Shown: positions 45,381-56,178 of the stretch, piece after piece
Layout: each line of letters opens with the position of its first letter
How positions within the stretch are numbered: position 1 is the stretch's first letter
Source: Pseudomonas putida
Lineage (GTDB): Bacteria; Pseudomonadota; Gammaproteobacteria; Pseudomonadales; Pseudomonadaceae
Length of the DNA stretch: 64,000 nt
NCBI RefSeq assembly: GCF_005080685.1
Contig: NZ_CP039371.1
Coordinates: forward strand, 5,084,001-5,148,000
Direction of reading: 5' to 3'
Notes under the pieces: model-generated
What the model was told of the DNA's origin: nothing
Database searches by the model: none
What the model saw: the letters and a program-made list of their open reading frames with translations, nothing else
Position numbers and translations under genes: made by a program

Positions 45381-45833
45381 TTATTCTCCTGCATTCGATT
45401 GATGACCCAAGCCGTCCGCCGCAAAGGCGTCGCGCAGCTCCGGGGGTATGGCTCGGGGTTTGAAAGTGTCGGCGCGCACGGCGGCCACCAGGAACTGCCC
45501 TTCGCAGAGCAGCGTTTCATCCTTTTCTCGCCACACCTGCTGCACGAAGCGCAGGCTGGCGCGATTGAGTTCAAGTACTTGCGCGGTTACCCGCAGCTCG
45601 TCGTCCAGGCGCGCCGGCGCGTGATAACGCGCCTCGCTGGAATGGACCACGAACAACAGGTTGTCCTCGGCCAACTGCGACTGGGAAAAGCCCAGGTGCC
45701 GCAGGCGTTCGGTGCGCGCGCGCTCCATGAATTTCAGGTAATTGACGTAATACACCACGCCGCCCGCATCGGTGTCTTCGTAATAGACGCGACAACGGTG
45801 TGCGAATGGTTCCAGGCCTTTTTGCGCGCGCAT
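45381..45833 (-). CDS. ybgC: Acyl-CoA thioesterase YbgC
   Basis: A 150-residue hotdog-fold thioesterase with the active-site segment [17 protein letters not shown] near the N terminus (Asp in EDTDAGG). First gene of the ybgC-tolQRAB-pal-cpoB operon. It sits 125 bases from ruvB on the same strand with no obvious gene between. Confidence 0.94.
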   Translation of the reverse strand: MRAQKGLEPFAHRCRVYYEDTDAGGVVYYVNYLKFMERARTERLRHLGFSQSQLAEDNLLFVVHSSEARYHAPARLDDELRVTAQVLELNRASLRFVQQVWREKDETLLCEGQFLVAAVRADTFKPRAIPPELRDAFAADGLGHQSNAGE

Positions 45834-45958
45834 ACTCTAGTGCTTACTCCTCAGCTTGCCAATCCGCTGCGGCAACTGTTTTTTCTTCATCAATGTCGGA
45901 TTGCCAGCACCCTTTCGGCATGCCAGCGCTAGGACCACGAAAAGCCGGTTTCGATCTG

Positions 45959-47005
45959 TCATTCATCGCCGGAATCGGAAAATTCTCCACTGTCGCCCAA
46001 GCGCCCAGGCACATTCAGGCCAAAGTGCAGGTAGGCATGCCGGGTCACCACGCGGCCACGCGGGGTGCGCATGATGTAGCCTTGCTGGATCAGGTACGGC
46101 TCGAGCACGTCCTCGATGGTGTGGCGCTCCTCGCTGATAGCGGCGGCAAGGTTGTCGACGCCCACCGGGCCGCCGTCGAACTTCTCGATCATGGTCAGCA
46201 GCAGGCGGCGGTCGGAATGGTCGAAACCGCGCTCGTCGACATCCAGCAGGTTCAGCGCCATGTCCGCGACCGCCTTGGTGATCTGGCCCTTGCCCCGCAC
46301 CTCGGCATAATCGCGCACGCGGCGCAGCAGGCGGTTGGCGATACGTGGCGTGCCACGGGCACGACGGGCGATTTCGAAGGCGCCCTGGTCCTCGATGGCC
46401 AGGCCCAGGATACCGGCCGACCGGCTGACGATGGTGGCCAGGTCCGCATTGCTGTAGAACTCCAGGCGCTGGACGATGCCGAAACGATCGCGCAGCGGGT
46501 TGGTGAGCATGCCGGCCCGGGTGGTGGCGCCAACCAGGGTGAACGGCGGCAGGTCGAGCTTGATCGAACGGGCCGCAGGGCCTTCGCCGATCATGATGTC
46601 GAGCTGGAAGTCCTCCATGGCCGGATACAGCACCTCCTCGACCACGGGTGACAAGCGGTGGATCTCGTCGATGAACAGTACGTCGTGGGGCTCGAGGTTG
46701 GTCAGCATCGCCGCCAGGTCGCCCGGGCGCTCGAGAATCGGCCCAGAAGTACTCTTCACCGACACGCCCATTTCCTGGGCGATGATGTTGGCCAGGGTGG
46801 TCTTGCCAAGGCCGGGCGGGCCGAAGATCAGCGTATGGTCGAGCGATTCGTTACGACCACGGGCAGCCTGGATGAACAGCGCCATCTGCTCGCGGACCAC
46901 CGGCTGGCCGATGTATTCGTCGAGGCGCAGCGGACGGATTGCCCGGTCCTGGACCTCTTCTCGGTCGCGCCCGTTGGCGGCGATCAGGCGGTCGGCTTCG
47001 ATCAC
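45959..47005 (-). CDS. ruvB: Holliday junction helicase subunit RuvB
   Basis: A 348-residue AAA+ motor: Walker [10 protein letters not shown] (62-70), Walker B IDEIHRL, and a C-terminal winged helix. With RuvA it drives branch migration. It overlaps ruvA by 4 bases. No LexA box is visible ahead of the ruv genes, as is usual in Pseudomonas. Confidence 0.98.
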   Translation of the reverse strand: MIEADRLIAANGRDREEVQDRAIRPLRLDEYIGQPVVREQMALFIQAARGRNESLDHTLIFGPPGLGKTTLANIIAQEMGVSVKSTSGPILERPGDLAAMLTNLEPHDVLFIDEIHRLSPVVEEVLYPAMEDFQLDIMIGEGPAARSIKLDLPPFTLVGATTRAGMLTNPLRDRFGIVQRLEFYSNADLATIVSRSAGILGLAIEDQGAFEIARRARGTPRIANRLLRRVRDYAEVRGKGQITKAVADMALNLLDVDERGFDHSDRRLLLTMIEKFDGGPVGVDNLAAAISEERHTIEDVLEPYLIQQGYIMRTPRGRVVTRHAYLHFGLNVPGRLGDSGEFSDSGDE

Positions 47006-47619
47006 TTGGTAATCATCCCTTTAAGGCTGCGACGGATCAGCTCTTCGCTGCTCAGGCCGGCCTTGTCCTTGATCGCCGAAACCGCCTTGCTCGCTTCCTG
47101 CGGCTTGTAGCCCAGGGACACCAGCGCACTGACCGCATCGGCCTCGGCCGTGGAGCCGCTGCTGACCGGCAACGGGCTGTCGGACACCAGGGTGAACATG
47201 GCCGGGGAGGTTTCCCAGGCCTTGAAACGATCCTTGAGTTCGACCAGCAGGCGCTCGGCGGTTTTCTTGCCGACGCCGGGCACACGTACCAGGGCCGAAG
47301 TATCCTGGGCCTGCACGCAGCGCACCAACTCATCGATTTCCAGCCCGGACATCAGCGCCAGGGCCAGTTTCGGCCCCACGCCGTTGAGGCGGATGAGTTC
47401 GCGAAACAGCTCGCGCTCGCGCTTTTCAGCGAAGCCATAAAGCAAATGGGCGTCTTCGCGCACCACCAGGTGGGTGTGCACGGTCACTGGCTCGCCCACT
47501 TTGGGCAGGCGATACAGGGTCGTCATGGGCACTTCCAGCTCATAGCCCACGCCGTTGACGTCGATAATCAGGTGCGGCGGCTGTTTTTCCGCCAGGGTGC
47601 CGCGCAAACGTCCAATCAC
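47002..47619 (-). CDS. ruvA: Holliday junction protein RuvA
   Basis: A 205-residue protein: OB-fold (about 1-62), two helix-hairpin-helix motifs ([13 protein letters not shown] and [17 protein letters not shown]), and a C-terminal UBA-like domain that binds RuvB (about 158-205). It lies 109 bases after ruvC. Confidence 0.98.
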   Translation of the reverse strand: MIGRLRGTLAEKQPPHLIIDVNGVGYELEVPMTTLYRLPKVGEPVTVHTHLVVREDAHLLYGFAEKRERELFRELIRLNGVGPKLALALMSGLEIDELVRCVQAQDTSALVRVPGVGKKTAERLLVELKDRFKAWETSPAMFTLVSDSPLPVSSGSTAEADAVSALVSLGYKPQEASKAVSAIKDKAGLSSEELIRRSLKGMITK

Positions 47620-47728
47620 GTTCCGATCCTTCCTCTCGGGGAGCCGGTCGAAGACCGCTCAACCCTATCAGCAAATGCAACGGGTGAACGCTTCACCCGA
47701 ACAAAATGTGTATCAGCGCATGAAGCGC

Positions 47729-48253
47729 CTAAAGACGCAAGCGCCCGCCACGCCGCCGCGCCGTGGTCAGGCCATGAGGCACCAGGCTGGAACGGGTATG
47801 GGCATGGCACAGGGCGATGGCCAGGGCGTCGGAGGCGTCGATCTGCGGCTTCTGGGTGAGTTTGAGCAGGTGCATGACCATCAGCATGACCTGCTCCTTG
47901 TTCGCCCCGCCGGTACCGGCGACGGCCTGCTTGACCTGGGTGGCGCTGTACTCGGCGATCTCGAGGCCCGCTTCGGCGGCGGCGACGATGGCCGCGCCGC
48001 GCGCCTGGCCGAGCTTGAGCGCCGAATCGGCGTTGCGTGCCATGAACACCCGTTCGATGCCCATGGTCATCGGGCCGTGCAGGCGGATGACCTCGCTCAC
48101 GCCGCGAAAAACGATCTGCAACCGTTCGTGCAGCTCGCCGCTGCCAGTGCGGATACAACCCGATGCCACGTACTCGCAACCTCGAGCGGTCTGGCGTACC
48201 ACGCCGTAACCGGTGATGCGCGAGCCGGGGTCGATACCAAGAATCAGAGTCAT
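47729..48253 (-). CDS. ruvC: Holliday junction resolvase RuvC
   Basis: A 174-residue RNase H-fold nuclease; Asp8 (ILGIDPGSR) and a Glu in [11 protein letters not shown] are acidic active-site residues, with the other acidic pair near the C-terminal [11 protein letters not shown]. It cuts Holliday junctions in concert with RuvAB. Separated from yebC by a REP pair. Confidence 0.97.
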   Translation of the reverse strand: MTLILGIDPGSRITGYGVVRQTARGCEYVASGCIRTGSGELHERLQIVFRGVSEVIRLHGPMTMGIERVFMARNADSALKLGQARGAAIVAAAEAGLEIAEYSATQVKQAVAGTGGANKEQVMLMVMHLLKLTQKPQIDASDALAIALCHAHTRSSLVPHGLTTARRRGGRLRL

Positions 48254-48288
48254 AACGCCTGTCGTGTTAACGGATACATATGTGCAAA

Positions 48289-48396
48289 CTGTACCGGCCC
48301 TTTCGCGGGTAAACCCGCTCCTACAGGTACAGCACCGATTTCAATTGCGGCGCAGTACCTGTAGGAGCGAGTTCACTCGCGAAAGGGCCGGTACAG
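48289..48396. repeat. Inverted pair of REP elements
   Basis: Two copies of the P. putida REP-type sequence (core GTAGGAGCGGGTTTACCCGC and variant) face each other across about 24 bases, giving an imperfect inverted repeat with arms of about 42 bases. It fills the gap between ruvC and yebC. Such pairs can stabilise mRNA ends or serve REP-associated transposases. Confidence 0.85.
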
Positions 48397-48439
48397 GCGG
48401 TAACAAGCTCACAGGCCTGACGCGAATCGCCAGACCACC

Positions 48440-49186
48440 TTAGCCGAGATTCTCCATGATCTCGTCGGAAATCTGCGCATTGGAGTAGACGTTCTGCACG
48501 TCATCCAGGTCTTCGAGCATGTCGATCAGCTTGAGCACCTTCTCCGCACCCTCCTGGTCCAGTTCGGCGCTGGTGGTCGGCTGCATGACGATTTCCGCGT
48601 CGGCAGCCTTGAAGCCCGCCTCTTCCAGCGCGTTACGCACGGCATAGAAGCTGCTGAACGAGGTGAACACCTCGAACGAGCCATCGTCATTGCTGACCAC
48701 GTCGTCGGCATCGGCCTCCATCGCGGCTTCCATCAAGGCGTCTTCGTCCACGCCGGGCGCAAAGCTCAACTGCCCCTTGCGCTCGAACAGGTAGGCCACC
48801 GAACCATCGGTGCCGAGGTTGCCGCCACACTTGGTGAAGGCGTGACGCACGGCAGCTGCGGTACGGTTGCGGTTGTCGGTCATGGCCTCGACCATGATCG
48901 CCACGCCGCCCGGGCCGTAGCCTTCGTAGCTCAGCTCTTCGACGTTGTCGCTTTCGTTGGTGCCGGCACCACGGGCCACGGCGCGGTCGATGATGTCGCG
49001 GCTCATGTTGGCGCCCAGGGCCTTGTCCAGGGCCAGGCGCAAGCGCGGGTTGGAGGCCGGGTCACCGCCGCCTTGTTTCGCGGCGACGGTCAGCTCGCGG
49101 ATCCACTTGGTGAAGATCTTGCCTCTCTTGGCATCCTGGCGCTCTTTGCGGTGCTTGATGTTCGCCCACTTGGAATGACCAGCCAT
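48440..49186 (-). CDS. yebC: YebC/PmpR family transcriptional or translational regulator
   Basis: A 248-residue protein from ATG 49186 ([20 protein letters not shown]), full length for the family. YebC-type proteins bind DNA or relieve ribosome stalling; PmpR in P. aeruginosa represses quorum sensing. The in-frame ATG at 49276 is rejected because the extension is not conserved. It lies between aspS and ruvC. Confidence 0.95.
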   Translation of the reverse strand: MAGHSKWANIKHRKERQDAKRGKIFTKWIRELTVAAKQGGGDPASNPRLRLALDKALGANMSRDIIDRAVARGAGTNESDNVEELSYEGYGPGGVAIMVEAMTDNRNRTAAAVRHAFTKCGGNLGTDGSVAYLFERKGQLSFAPGVDEDALMEAAMEADADDVVSNDDGSFEVFTSFSSFYAVRNALEEAGFKAADAEIVMQPTTSAELDQEGAEKVLKLIDMLEDLDDVQNVYSNAQISDEIMENLG

Positions 49187-49218
49187 AACGACTCCGAATA
49201 CTTTGAAACACAAACAAG

Positions 49219-49287
49219 TGCGCCCCTGACGGGGCGCAACGAAAAATTCTGCGCCGTAACGCAAAGGCGCATCCATGTGGATGCGCC
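49219..49287 (-). terminator. Two hairpins between aspS and yebC
   Basis: The stem at 49266-49287 (GGCGCATCCA/TGGATGCGCC) lies 11 bases after the aspS stop, followed on the minus strand by a TTTGCG stretch; a second stem (TGCGCCCC/GGGGCGCA, 49219-49238) follows and is T-rich beyond. They probably attenuate aspS transcription before yebC. Confidence 0.65.
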
Positions 49288-49297
49288 CGGGGTCCGC

Positions 49298-51073
49298 TTA
49301 CTCGACCTTGGTCTGTTCGCGCAGACGGATATGCAGCTCGCGCAGGGCCTTGGCGTCGACCATGCCTGGGGCCTGGGTCATGACGCACGCGGCGCTCTGG
49401 GTTTTCGGGAAAGCGATCACTTCACGGATCGACTGGGCACCGGTCATCAGCATGACCAGACGGTCCAGGCCGAAGGCCAGGCCACCGTGAGGTGGTGCAC
49501 CGAACTTCAGGGCGTCGAGCAGGAAGCCGAACTTCTCTTCCTGTTCAGCCGCCTCGATACCCAACAGGCGGAACACGGCCTGTTGCATTTCCTTGCGGTG
49601 AATACGGATCGAACCGCCGCCCAGCTCAGTGCCGTTGAGCACCATGTCGTAGGCACGCGACAGCGCGGTGGCCGGGTTGGCCTCGAGCTCTTCGGGGGTG
49701 CACTTCGGCGCGGTGAACGGGTGGTGCAATGCGGTGAAGCTGCCGTCTTCGTTCTCTTCGAACATCGGGAAGTCGACCACCCACATCGGTGCCCACTCGC
49801 AGGTCAGCAACTCGAAGTCGTGACCCAGGCGGATACGCAGCGCGCCCAGGGCTTCGCTGACGATCTTGGCCTTGTCGGCGCCGAAGAACACGATGTCACC
49901 GTCCACGGCGCCAACGCGATCGAGGATGGTGGTGAGGTTGGCCTCAGGGATGTTCTTGACGATCGGCGACTGCAGACCCTCGACACCCTTGGCGCGCTCG
50001 TTGACCTTGATGTACGCCAGGCCCTTGGCACCGTAGATGCCGACGAACTTGGTGTATTCGTCGATCTTGCTGCGCGGCATGCTCGCGCCGCCTGGCAGGC
50101 GCAGGGCGGTGACGCGGCACTTGGGATCGTTGGCCGGGCCTGCGAAGACCTTGAAGTCGACGTCCTTGAGCTGATCGGCAACGTCGACCAGTTCCAGCGG
50201 AATACGCAGGTCCGGCTTGTCGGAACCGTAGCGGCGCATGGCCTCTTCGTAGGTCATGTGCGGGAATTCGCCGAACTCCAGGTCCAGGACTTCCTTGAAC
50301 AGCTTGCGGATCATGCCTTCGGTCAGGCCCATGATCTCGCTTTCGTCGAGGAAGCTGGTCTCGATGTCGATCTGGGTGAATTCAGGCTGGCGGTCGGCAC
50401 GCAGGTCTTCGTCACGGAAGCACTTGGCGATCTGATAGTAGCGGTCGAAACCGGCCACCATCAGCAACTGCTTGAACAGCTGGGGCGACTGCGGCAAGGC
50501 GAAGAAGCTGCCGGCGTGAGTACGGCTCGGTACCAGGTAGTCGCGCGCGCCTTCCGGCGTGGCGCGGGTGAGGATCGGCGTCTCGACGTCGAGGAAGCCG
50601 TTCTCGTCCAGGTAGCGGCGGATGCTGCTGGTGATGCGCGAACGCAGGCGCAGCTTGTCGGCCATTTCCGGGCGACGCAGGTCGATGAAGCGGTAGCGCA
50701 GGCGGGTTTCCTCGCCAACGTCGGAATATTCGTTCAGCGGGAACGGCGGCGTCTCGGCTTCGTTGAGCACGTTCAGCTGGTAGCCTAGGATTTCGATGGC
50801 GCCGGAGGCCATGTTGGCGTTCACCGCGCCGTCAGGGCGCTTGCGCACCTTGCCGGTGATCTGCACCACGTACTCGCTGCGCACGCGGTCAGCGGCGGCG
50901 AAGGTTTCGGCGCGATCCGGGTCGAATACGACCTGGGCCATGCCCTCGCGGTCACGGATGTCGAGGAAGATCACCCCGCCGTGGTCGCGGCGACGATGGA
51001 CCCAGCCGCAAAGGGTGACTTCCTGGCCGTCCAGGCTCTCGTTCAGTTGGCCGCAATAATGGCTGCGCATCAT
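49298..51073 (-). CDS. aspS: Aspartyl-tRNA synthetase AspS
   Basis: A 591-residue class II synthetase: N-terminal OB-fold anticodon domain (about 1-110), catalytic core with class II motifs (including [30 protein letters not shown] and [12 protein letters not shown]) and the bacterial GAD insertion. Pseudomonads generally use this enzyme as a non-discriminating AspRS that also charges tRNA-Asn. Two adjacent ATG codons begin the gene. Confidence 0.97.
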   Translation of the reverse strand: MMRSHYCGQLNESLDGQEVTLCGWVHRRRDHGGVIFLDIRDREGMAQVVFDPDRAETFAAADRVRSEYVVQITGKVRKRPDGAVNANMASGAIEILGYQLNVLNEAETPPFPLNEYSDVGEETRLRYRFIDLRRPEMADKLRLRSRITSSIRRYLDENGFLDVETPILTRATPEGARDYLVPSRTHAGSFFALPQSPQLFKQLLMVAGFDRYYQIAKCFRDEDLRADRQPEFTQIDIETSFLDESEIMGLTEGMIRKLFKEVLDLEFGEFPHMTYEEAMRRYGSDKPDLRIPLELVDVADQLKDVDFKVFAGPANDPKCRVTALRLPGGASMPRSKIDEYTKFVGIYGAKGLAYIKVNERAKGVEGLQSPIVKNIPEANLTTILDRVGAVDGDIVFFGADKAKIVSEALGALRIRLGHDFELLTCEWAPMWVVDFPMFEENEDGSFTALHHPFTAPKCTPEELEANPATALSRAYDMVLNGTELGGGSIRIHRKEMQQAVFRLLGIEAAEQEEKFGFLLDALKFGAPPHGGLAFGLDRLVMLMTGAQSIREVIAFPKTQSAACVMTQAPGMVDAKALRELHIRLREQTKVE

Positions 51074-51168
51074 GATGGTGGTTTCGCTTCTCGTGATTCG
51101 TGTAATTCGGTAAGGCCTTGACCGCCCCTTGGGACTAATACTGCAAGACCCGGCTAATGCACTTCAAC

Positions 51169-51390
51169 TCAGTCGGCCTTGTCGCCGCCTGCCAGATTCT
51201 TCTTCGCCCCGGTCTTGAAGTCGGTTTCGTACCAACCGTTGCCGCTCAAGCGAAAGCCGGGTACAGACAGCAGTTTTTTCAATGCCGGCGCCTGACAGGC
51301 CGGGCAGTCGGTCAGCGGCGCTGCGCTGATCTTCTGCAGTACTTCCATCCTGTGATCGCAGGATGCACATTGATAGTCATAAAGGGGCAT
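51169..51390 (-). CDS. FmdB-type zinc-ribbon protein
   Basis: A 73-residue protein with two CxxC pairs (Cys8/Cys11 and Cys29/Cys32) in the FmdB/CxxC_CXXC_SSSS zinc ribbon. It is a conserved neighbour of aspS in Pseudomonas. Function unknown. Confidence 0.9.
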   Translation of the reverse strand: MPLYDYQCASCDHRMEVLQKISAAPLTDCPACQAPALKKLLSVPGFRLSGNGWYETDFKTGAKKNLAGGDKAD

Positions 51391-51482
51391 GGGTGTCTCT
51401 CGTCAACCACAACGCAGGCTGCCAAGGCAGCAAAAAGCGGGATTATATATGGTTAAGGAGCGCTGCGCAGCCCGCCCGGCGA

Positions 51483-51827
51483 TTAGCGTAAACGAGGTGG
51501 GTCGAGCAGCCAGGCAACGCAGATCACCCGGATCAGGCCGCTGAAGTTACGCACACCGCCCTGACGCAGGTGCACTTCTCGGTCAATGTAGGACAGCACG
51601 GCACTGACCGAACAGCGATTGACTTCGGCAATGCGTTCGAGGATTCGCCAGTACACGGCCTCCAGACGCAGACAGGTGGAAAAACCATTGAGTCTTACCG
51701 ATCGCGAGACCGGCAACGCCTGCCGCATGTCGAAATCCGTGTCGAACGGGTCGACGCACTGGCGACCGGGCCAAGGCCCCTGGCCTGCCCTTCCTTTATT
51801 GACTTGCACCTTGCATTCCACCAGCAC
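51483..51827 (-). CDS. Ribbon-helix-helix domain protein
   Basis: A 114-residue protein whose residues 40-110 (SRSVRLNGFSTCLRLEAVYW, then GGVRNFSGLIRVICVAWL) fit the RHH_4-type domain found in short Pseudomonas regulators. The first 33 residues look unconserved, so ATG 51728 may be the true start. Target unknown. Confidence 0.75.
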   Translation of the reverse strand: MLVECKVQVNKGRAGQGPWPGRQCVDPFDTDFDMRQALPVSRSVRLNGFSTCLRLEAVYWRILERIAEVNRCSVSAVLSYIDREVHLRQGGVRNFSGLIRVICVAWLLDPPRLR

Positions 51828-51959
51828 ACTCCATGATCAGCGGTTGTAGTCCGCCCATGAAGCGCCCTGGCTCGTCGCGAGTGCAGCGGCAAAACCTTCC
51901 TGATCAGGCAAGAAAGCCCGGGGACACCTGTGTCGCCGGGCTCTTGCGCGAAGCGCCGA

Positions 51960-52433
51960 TTATTGGCCGTCGAGCAGTACCCTCAGCATCCAGGCGGTCT
52001 TTTCGTGGACCTGCATGCGCTGGGTCAGGAGGTCGGCGGTCGGCTCATCACTGACCTTGTCCACCACCGGGAAAATGCTCCGCGCCGTGCGCACCACGGC
52101 TTCCTGGCCTTGCACCAACTGGCGGATCATTTCATCCGCAGGCGGCACGCCGGCCTCTTCCTTGATGGAAGAGTGCTTGGCGTAGAAGGCGTATGAACCC
52201 GGCGCCGGGAAACCCAGCGCACGGATGCGCTCGGCGATCGAATCGACCGCCAGGGCCAGCTCGTTGTATTGCTCCTCGAACATCAGGTGCAGGGTGCGGA
52301 ACGAAGGCCCGGTGACGTTCCAATGGAAGTTGTGGGTTTTCAGGTACAGGACATAGGTGTCCGACAGCAACCGGGAAAGCCCGTCGACGATGGATTTGCG
52401 ATCTTCTTCACTGATACCGATATCAATTGCCAT
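51960..52433 (-). CDS. Dps-like ferritin
   Basis: A 157-residue ferritin-like protein from ATG 52433. Ferroxidase ligands appear in [17 protein letters not shown] and [21 protein letters not shown] (His, Asp, Glu). Dps-like proteins store iron and protect DNA from oxidants in stationary phase. Length is normal; the extended frame to 52499 is not conserved. Confidence 0.93.
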   Translation of the reverse strand: MAIDIGISEEDRKSIVDGLSRLLSDTYVLYLKTHNFHWNVTGPSFRTLHLMFEEQYNELALAVDSIAERIRALGFPAPGSYAFYAKHSSIKEEAGVPPADEMIRQLVQGQEAVVRTARSIFPVVDKVSDEPTADLLTQRMQVHEKTAWMLRVLLDGQ

Positions 52434-52712
52434 GAATCTCCCCTTTCCATTTGGCTTGGTGATCAAGCAGGCACCGCACACTGTAGCAACAGTTACCACA
52501 CCCCGCCCGTGACACAGGGCAAGGTAACGGTCGCTCGGCGACTTGGTTTGAGAAGCCCCCGGCTTTGCGGTTAAATAGGCACCGTGCCACCCGTGCGGAC
52601 TGCTATTGCCGGGTGCATAGGCTGACCCAACACGTGTTCGCGCCTACACCTCATGCGCACCGTGCCGCCAGCTTTTTTCTGTGACCGGCCTTATCGACTG
52701 TGAGCCAATCCC

Positions 52713-53306
52713 ATGTTCAAGATCGTCCATCTGGTGACGGGCGTAGCGGCCTTGCTGCTGTCGCTCATACCCAGCCTGAAAACCGACGCAACACCCTTCC
52801 TGCAACAACCCGACGCGGTCTACCTGGCCTTGCTCGGCCTGCTCAACCTGCTGCTCGCCCCGGTCGTGCCCCTCTACTACCGAGGCGTCCGGCAACAGCT
52901 GCAACATCTGGCCTGTGCCCTGCTGGTAGTGGCCGTGGTGCTGCAGACCCTGACCCTGCTGGCACGTCCGGAGCTGGGCAACCTGGCGGCCCTGGTCTGC
53001 GCTGCCCTGGCCGTGGTCCTGCACCTGGCCGCCGGCTTCGCCCGCACTGGACGCAAGGCCCGCAGCGCGCAAAGCTCGCCGCAGGACGCCGGCAAACGCG
53101 ATACCGGCACCGTGAAGTGGTTCAACACCTCCAAGGGCTTTGGCTTCATTTCCCGAGACTCGGGTGACGATATCTTCGTGCACTTTCGCGCGATTCGCGG
53201 GGAAGGCCATCGCATCCTGGTCGAAGGTCAACGCGTGGAGTTTTCGGTAATGCACCGCGACAAGGGCCTGCAGGCCGAAGACGTGGTGGCGGTATCGCGC
53301 CGCTGA
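52713..53306 (+). CDS. Membrane protein fused to a cold-shock domain
   Basis: A 197-residue protein: four hydrophobic segments (about 5-22, 37-57, 67-85, 90-108), then a linker and a C-terminal cold-shock domain (about 129-196) with RNP1 KGFGFI and RNP2 DIFVHF. The nucleic-acid-binding domain would face the cytoplasm at the membrane. Such fusions occur in Pseudomonas; the role is not established. Confidence 0.9.
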   Translation: MFKIVHLVTGVAALLLSLIPSLKTDATPFLQQPDAVYLALLGLLNLLLAPVVPLYYRGVRQQLQHLACALLVVAVVLQTLTLLARPELGNLAALVCAALAVVLHLAAGFARTGRKARSAQSSPQDAGKRDTGTVKWFNTSKGFGFISRDSGDDIFVHFRAIRGEGHRILVEGQRVEFSVMHRDKGLQAEDVVAVSRR

Positions 53307-53360
53307 TCCTTGCCGGCCCCGGGGCAAGCCCAGGGCCGGCGCCGCAAAAGCGCCGCTGCA

Positions 53361-53570
53361 TTAATAATGAGGCGGCGGCGCTTCCTCACCTTCCTCCGCA
53401 CCATACTGACCGACCACCTCCTCATAGCGCTTGATCAGCTCGGCCATCTGCAACTGCAGGCGCTCGATCGCCTGGCCTTGCACGGCAATCACGTCATTGA
53501 GCGCCTGAATGGTGTCGTCCTGAAATGCCTGGCGCATCTCCAGTTCGACGATGCGATCCTCCAGCGACAC
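53361..53570 (-). CDS. slyX: SlyX family protein
   Basis: A 69-residue coiled-coil protein from GTG 53570 ([18 protein letters not shown], later [11 protein letters not shown]), GAGGAGG 8 bases upstream. The starts further upstream lie inside the HIT gene. It begins one base after the HIT stop, implying coupling. Function unknown. Confidence 0.9.
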   Translation of the reverse strand: MSLEDRIVELEMRQAFQDDTIQALNDVIAVQGQAIERLQLQMAELIKRYEEVVGQYGAEEGEEAPPPHY

Positions 53571-53571
53571 C

Positions 53572-53991
53572 TCAAGCCTCCTCGAATCGTGCATCGAGCA
53601 CGGCGCGCAGGCGCTGGCGAATACCTTCCACCTGTTCGTCGGTGTAGGCCTGCGCCTGGCACTTGCCCCATACCGGTGCCGGCCACGCCACGTCATCGCG
53701 GTAACGCACGATTACATGCATATGCAACTGGCTGACCACGTTACCCAGCGCCGCGACGTTCATCTTGTCGGCGGCAAACGCCGCCTGGAGCGCCTCGGCC
53801 AGGTAGCTGGTTTCGCTCCACAGCTGCTGTTGGTCGTCACCCTCGAGCTGGAACACCTCGCTGATGTCGGCACGGCGCGGCACCAGGATGAACCACGGAT
53901 AGTTGGCATCCTTGCTCAGCAACAGCCGGCACAGGGGAAAATCGCCCAGCACCAGGGAATCCTGCTGCAAACGTGAATCCAGGACGAACAC
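53572..53991 (-). CDS. HIT-family protein
   Basis: A 139-residue protein from GTG 53991, GAGGAGG upstream. The active-site segment reads [11 protein letters not shown]: the first His of the HxHxH triad is Gln, the other two are kept. HIT proteins hydrolyse or transfer nucleotides. Upstream partner of slyX. Confidence 0.9.
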   Translation of the reverse strand: MFVLDSRLQQDSLVLGDFPLCRLLLSKDANYPWFILVPRRADISEVFQLEGDDQQQLWSETSYLAEALQAAFAADKMNVAALGNVVSQLHMHVIVRYRDDVAWPAPVWGKCQAQAYTDEQVEGIRQRLRAVLDARFEEA

Positions 53992-54717
53992 GGTAAACCT
54001 CCTCGGGGAAAATCTGGCCAGCGAGCACTGGCAACCTGTGCGCAAGGATACTCTTCTGCGCCCCCTCGCTCACGCTTTTAGGCAGGCATGCACGAAGGCG
54101 GTAACACTGCGCTACTTTTCGCACCAAAATGAGGCCACCCAGCGGGCGGAACTGCACTTACCGCTACATCCACCACTGCGGATCAACAGTTGTCGGTAAC
54201 ACATTGAGTTGGATGGCACCTTTGAACAAAAGTAAGCAAGCTAACTATGGCACACCATAAGACAACCCAAAGCCCGTGTTTTCGGCAGGTTTTCCCCACT
54301 CCAGCCCCACTTTGTGAAAATTTCATGAAGTGTTGCGTATTTTGAGCACGCTTGTTGCATTCCCTTCACGCCAAGTCGGCACGACACCTGCATCGACAGG
54401 TGCACGCGACAAATAACAACAGCGGCATTGGTTACCCAGGGAGTTTTCCGAAACCGAAACGCCTATTACAGTTTCGTTACGGTGAAAGAGACAGCGCTGG
54501 CGTTGTACGCCCTGAATGCAGGGGTGTGATTTGCGACATGGAAATACTTTAAAGCGACATGCGAATAAACTTACCGAAAGGATCTTTTTCGTCATATCGC
54601 CAATAACAGTCAGCGTGCTATACATTTTCGCCGACATAACAAGAAAGAGCTGCCCCATATAACTAAAACACGTTGGGCGCAGCGGTACTCTTCCTAAAAC
54701 CAAAGGAGCAAATCACG
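53992..54717. other. 726-base gap upstream of the porin gene
   Basis: I see no supported gene: short ORFs have poor codon use and no family resemblance. The region is AT-richer than the flanks and must hold divergent promoters for the HIT and porin genes. No operator or RNA gene could be singled out. Confidence 0.5.
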
Positions 54718-56016
54718 ATGCGCGTGATGAAGTGGAGCATGATCGCCCTGGCCGTTTCGGCAGGGACCTCGCAGTTGGCGTTCGCCTCTGCGCAAGACGA
54801 GTCCAAGGGTTTCCTCGAAGACAGCACGGCTGGCGTAAAGCTGCGCAACCTGTACTTCAGCCGTGACTATCGCAACAACGACAGCGGCCAGAGCCGCAAC
54901 GAAGAATGGGGCCAAGGCTTCATCGGCACCTTCGAGTCCGGCTTCACCCAAGGCACCGTAGGCGTTGGCGTCGATGCCATCGGCCTGCTCGGCATCAAGC
55001 TCGACACCGGCCGCGGCCGTGCCGGCATGGGCCTGTTCCCGATCAACGACGACGGCCGCGCTGCAGACGACTACTCCGAGGCCCATGGCGCGGTCAAACT
55101 GCGTATCTCCAACACCACGCTGAAATACGGCGGCCAATTCACCGCCGTGCCCGTGTTCGCCACCGATGACAGCCGCCTGCTGCCAGAAGTCGCCGAAGGC
55201 TTCCTGCTCACCAGCAAGGAAATCGAAGGCCTGGAACTGAACGCCGGTCACTTCACCCGCCTCAACGCCCAAGCCCAGACCTACAAGGACAGCATCGGCG
55301 GCCGCGACGCCGACACCGGTCTGAAGAACCCAGGCCTGACCGACGCCAACTTCGTCGGCGGCACCTACGCCTTCACCGACAACCTGAGCACCAGCCTGTA
55401 CTACTCGAAGGTCGAAGACTACTGGCGCAAGTACTACGCCAACGTCAACTGGGCACTGCCGATCGCAGACAACCAGGGCCTGGTGTTCGACTTCAACATC
55501 TATGACACCAAGAGCGATGGCGACCGCGCCCGCGCCTTCGATGGTGACAAGCTCGACAACCGCGCCTTCAGCCTCTCGGCTGCCTACAACATCGGCGCGC
55601 ACACCTTCACCGTCGCCTACCAGAAGGTCAGCGGTGACGGCGACTACGCCTACGGCATCGACGGTGGCGGTACCGTCTACCTGGCCAACTCCGTGGCCCG
55701 TTCCGACTTCAACGCCGAAGACGAGAAGTCCTGGCAGGCACGCTACGACCTGAACTTCGCCGAATGGGGCGTCCCAGGCCTGTCGTTCATGACCCGTTAC
55801 ATCCGTGGTACCGACGCCAACGTCGACGGCACCACCAACGGCAAGGAATGGGAACGCGACATCGACATCAAATACGTGCTCCAGGAAGGCCCGGCCAAGG
55901 ACCTCAGCTTCCGCGTCCGCCAGGCTACCTACCGCTCCTCCGACGGCGTCTACTACGGCTCCCCATCGCTGGACGAACTGCGCCTGATCGTCGAGTACCC
56001 GCTGAGCATCCTGTAA
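54718..56016 (+). CDS. OprD-family outer-membrane porin
   Basis: A 432-residue porin from ATG 54718 (AAAGGAG upstream): signal peptide of about 24 residues, then alternating beta strands and OprD-family landmarks (GFLEDSTAGVKLRNLYFSRD near the mature N terminus, ELRLIVEYPL at the end). OprD-family channels take up amino acids, sugars or aromatic acids. It ends in Ile-Leu, not the usual terminal Phe. A strong terminator follows. Confidence 0.93.
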   Translation: MRVMKWSMIALAVSAGTSQLAFASAQDESKGFLEDSTAGVKLRNLYFSRDYRNNDSGQSRNEEWGQGFIGTFESGFTQGTVGVGVDAIGLLGIKLDTGRGRAGMGLFPINDDGRAADDYSEAHGAVKLRISNTTLKYGGQFTAVPVFATDDSRLLPEVAEGFLLTSKEIEGLELNAGHFTRLNAQAQTYKDSIGGRDADTGLKNPGLTDANFVGGTYAFTDNLSTSLYYSKVEDYWRKYYANVNWALPIADNQGLVFDFNIYDTKSDGDRARAFDGDKLDNRAFSLSAAYNIGAHTFTVAYQKVSGDGDYAYGIDGGGTVYLANSVARSDFNAEDEKSWQARYDLNFAEWGVPGLSFMTRYIRGTDANVDGTTNGKEWERDIDIKYVLQEGPAKDLSFRVRQATYRSSDGVYYGSPSLDELRLIVEYPLSIL

Positions 56017-56047
56017 GCCTGGCTTACCTGTGCCCCGCACCTGAAAG

Positions 56048-56073
56048 AGCCCGGCCATCCCGCCGGGCTTTTT
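56048..56073 (+). terminator. Terminator after the porin gene
   Basis: AGCCCGGC and GCCGGGCT pair around six bases, followed by TTTTTC, 31 bases after the porin stop. Confidence 0.92.
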
Positions 56074-56178
56074 CTTGGCTGACAAGCGCCCCACCCATGG
56101 GGCATCCTGTACGCCTTCGTTTCGCCCCCGTACAATGCGGGGTCATTTCAACGTCTTAGGCAATCGACACGGCCCACC

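Noticed and set aside
48842..50788. 648-residue plus-strand ORF opposite yebC and aspS
   Set aside because: High-GC antisense shadow of well-identified genes, without motifs.
54694..56094. 466-residue minus-strand ORF opposite the porin
   Set aside because: Val/Gly/Ala-rich antisense frame of a porin with signal peptide and terminator.
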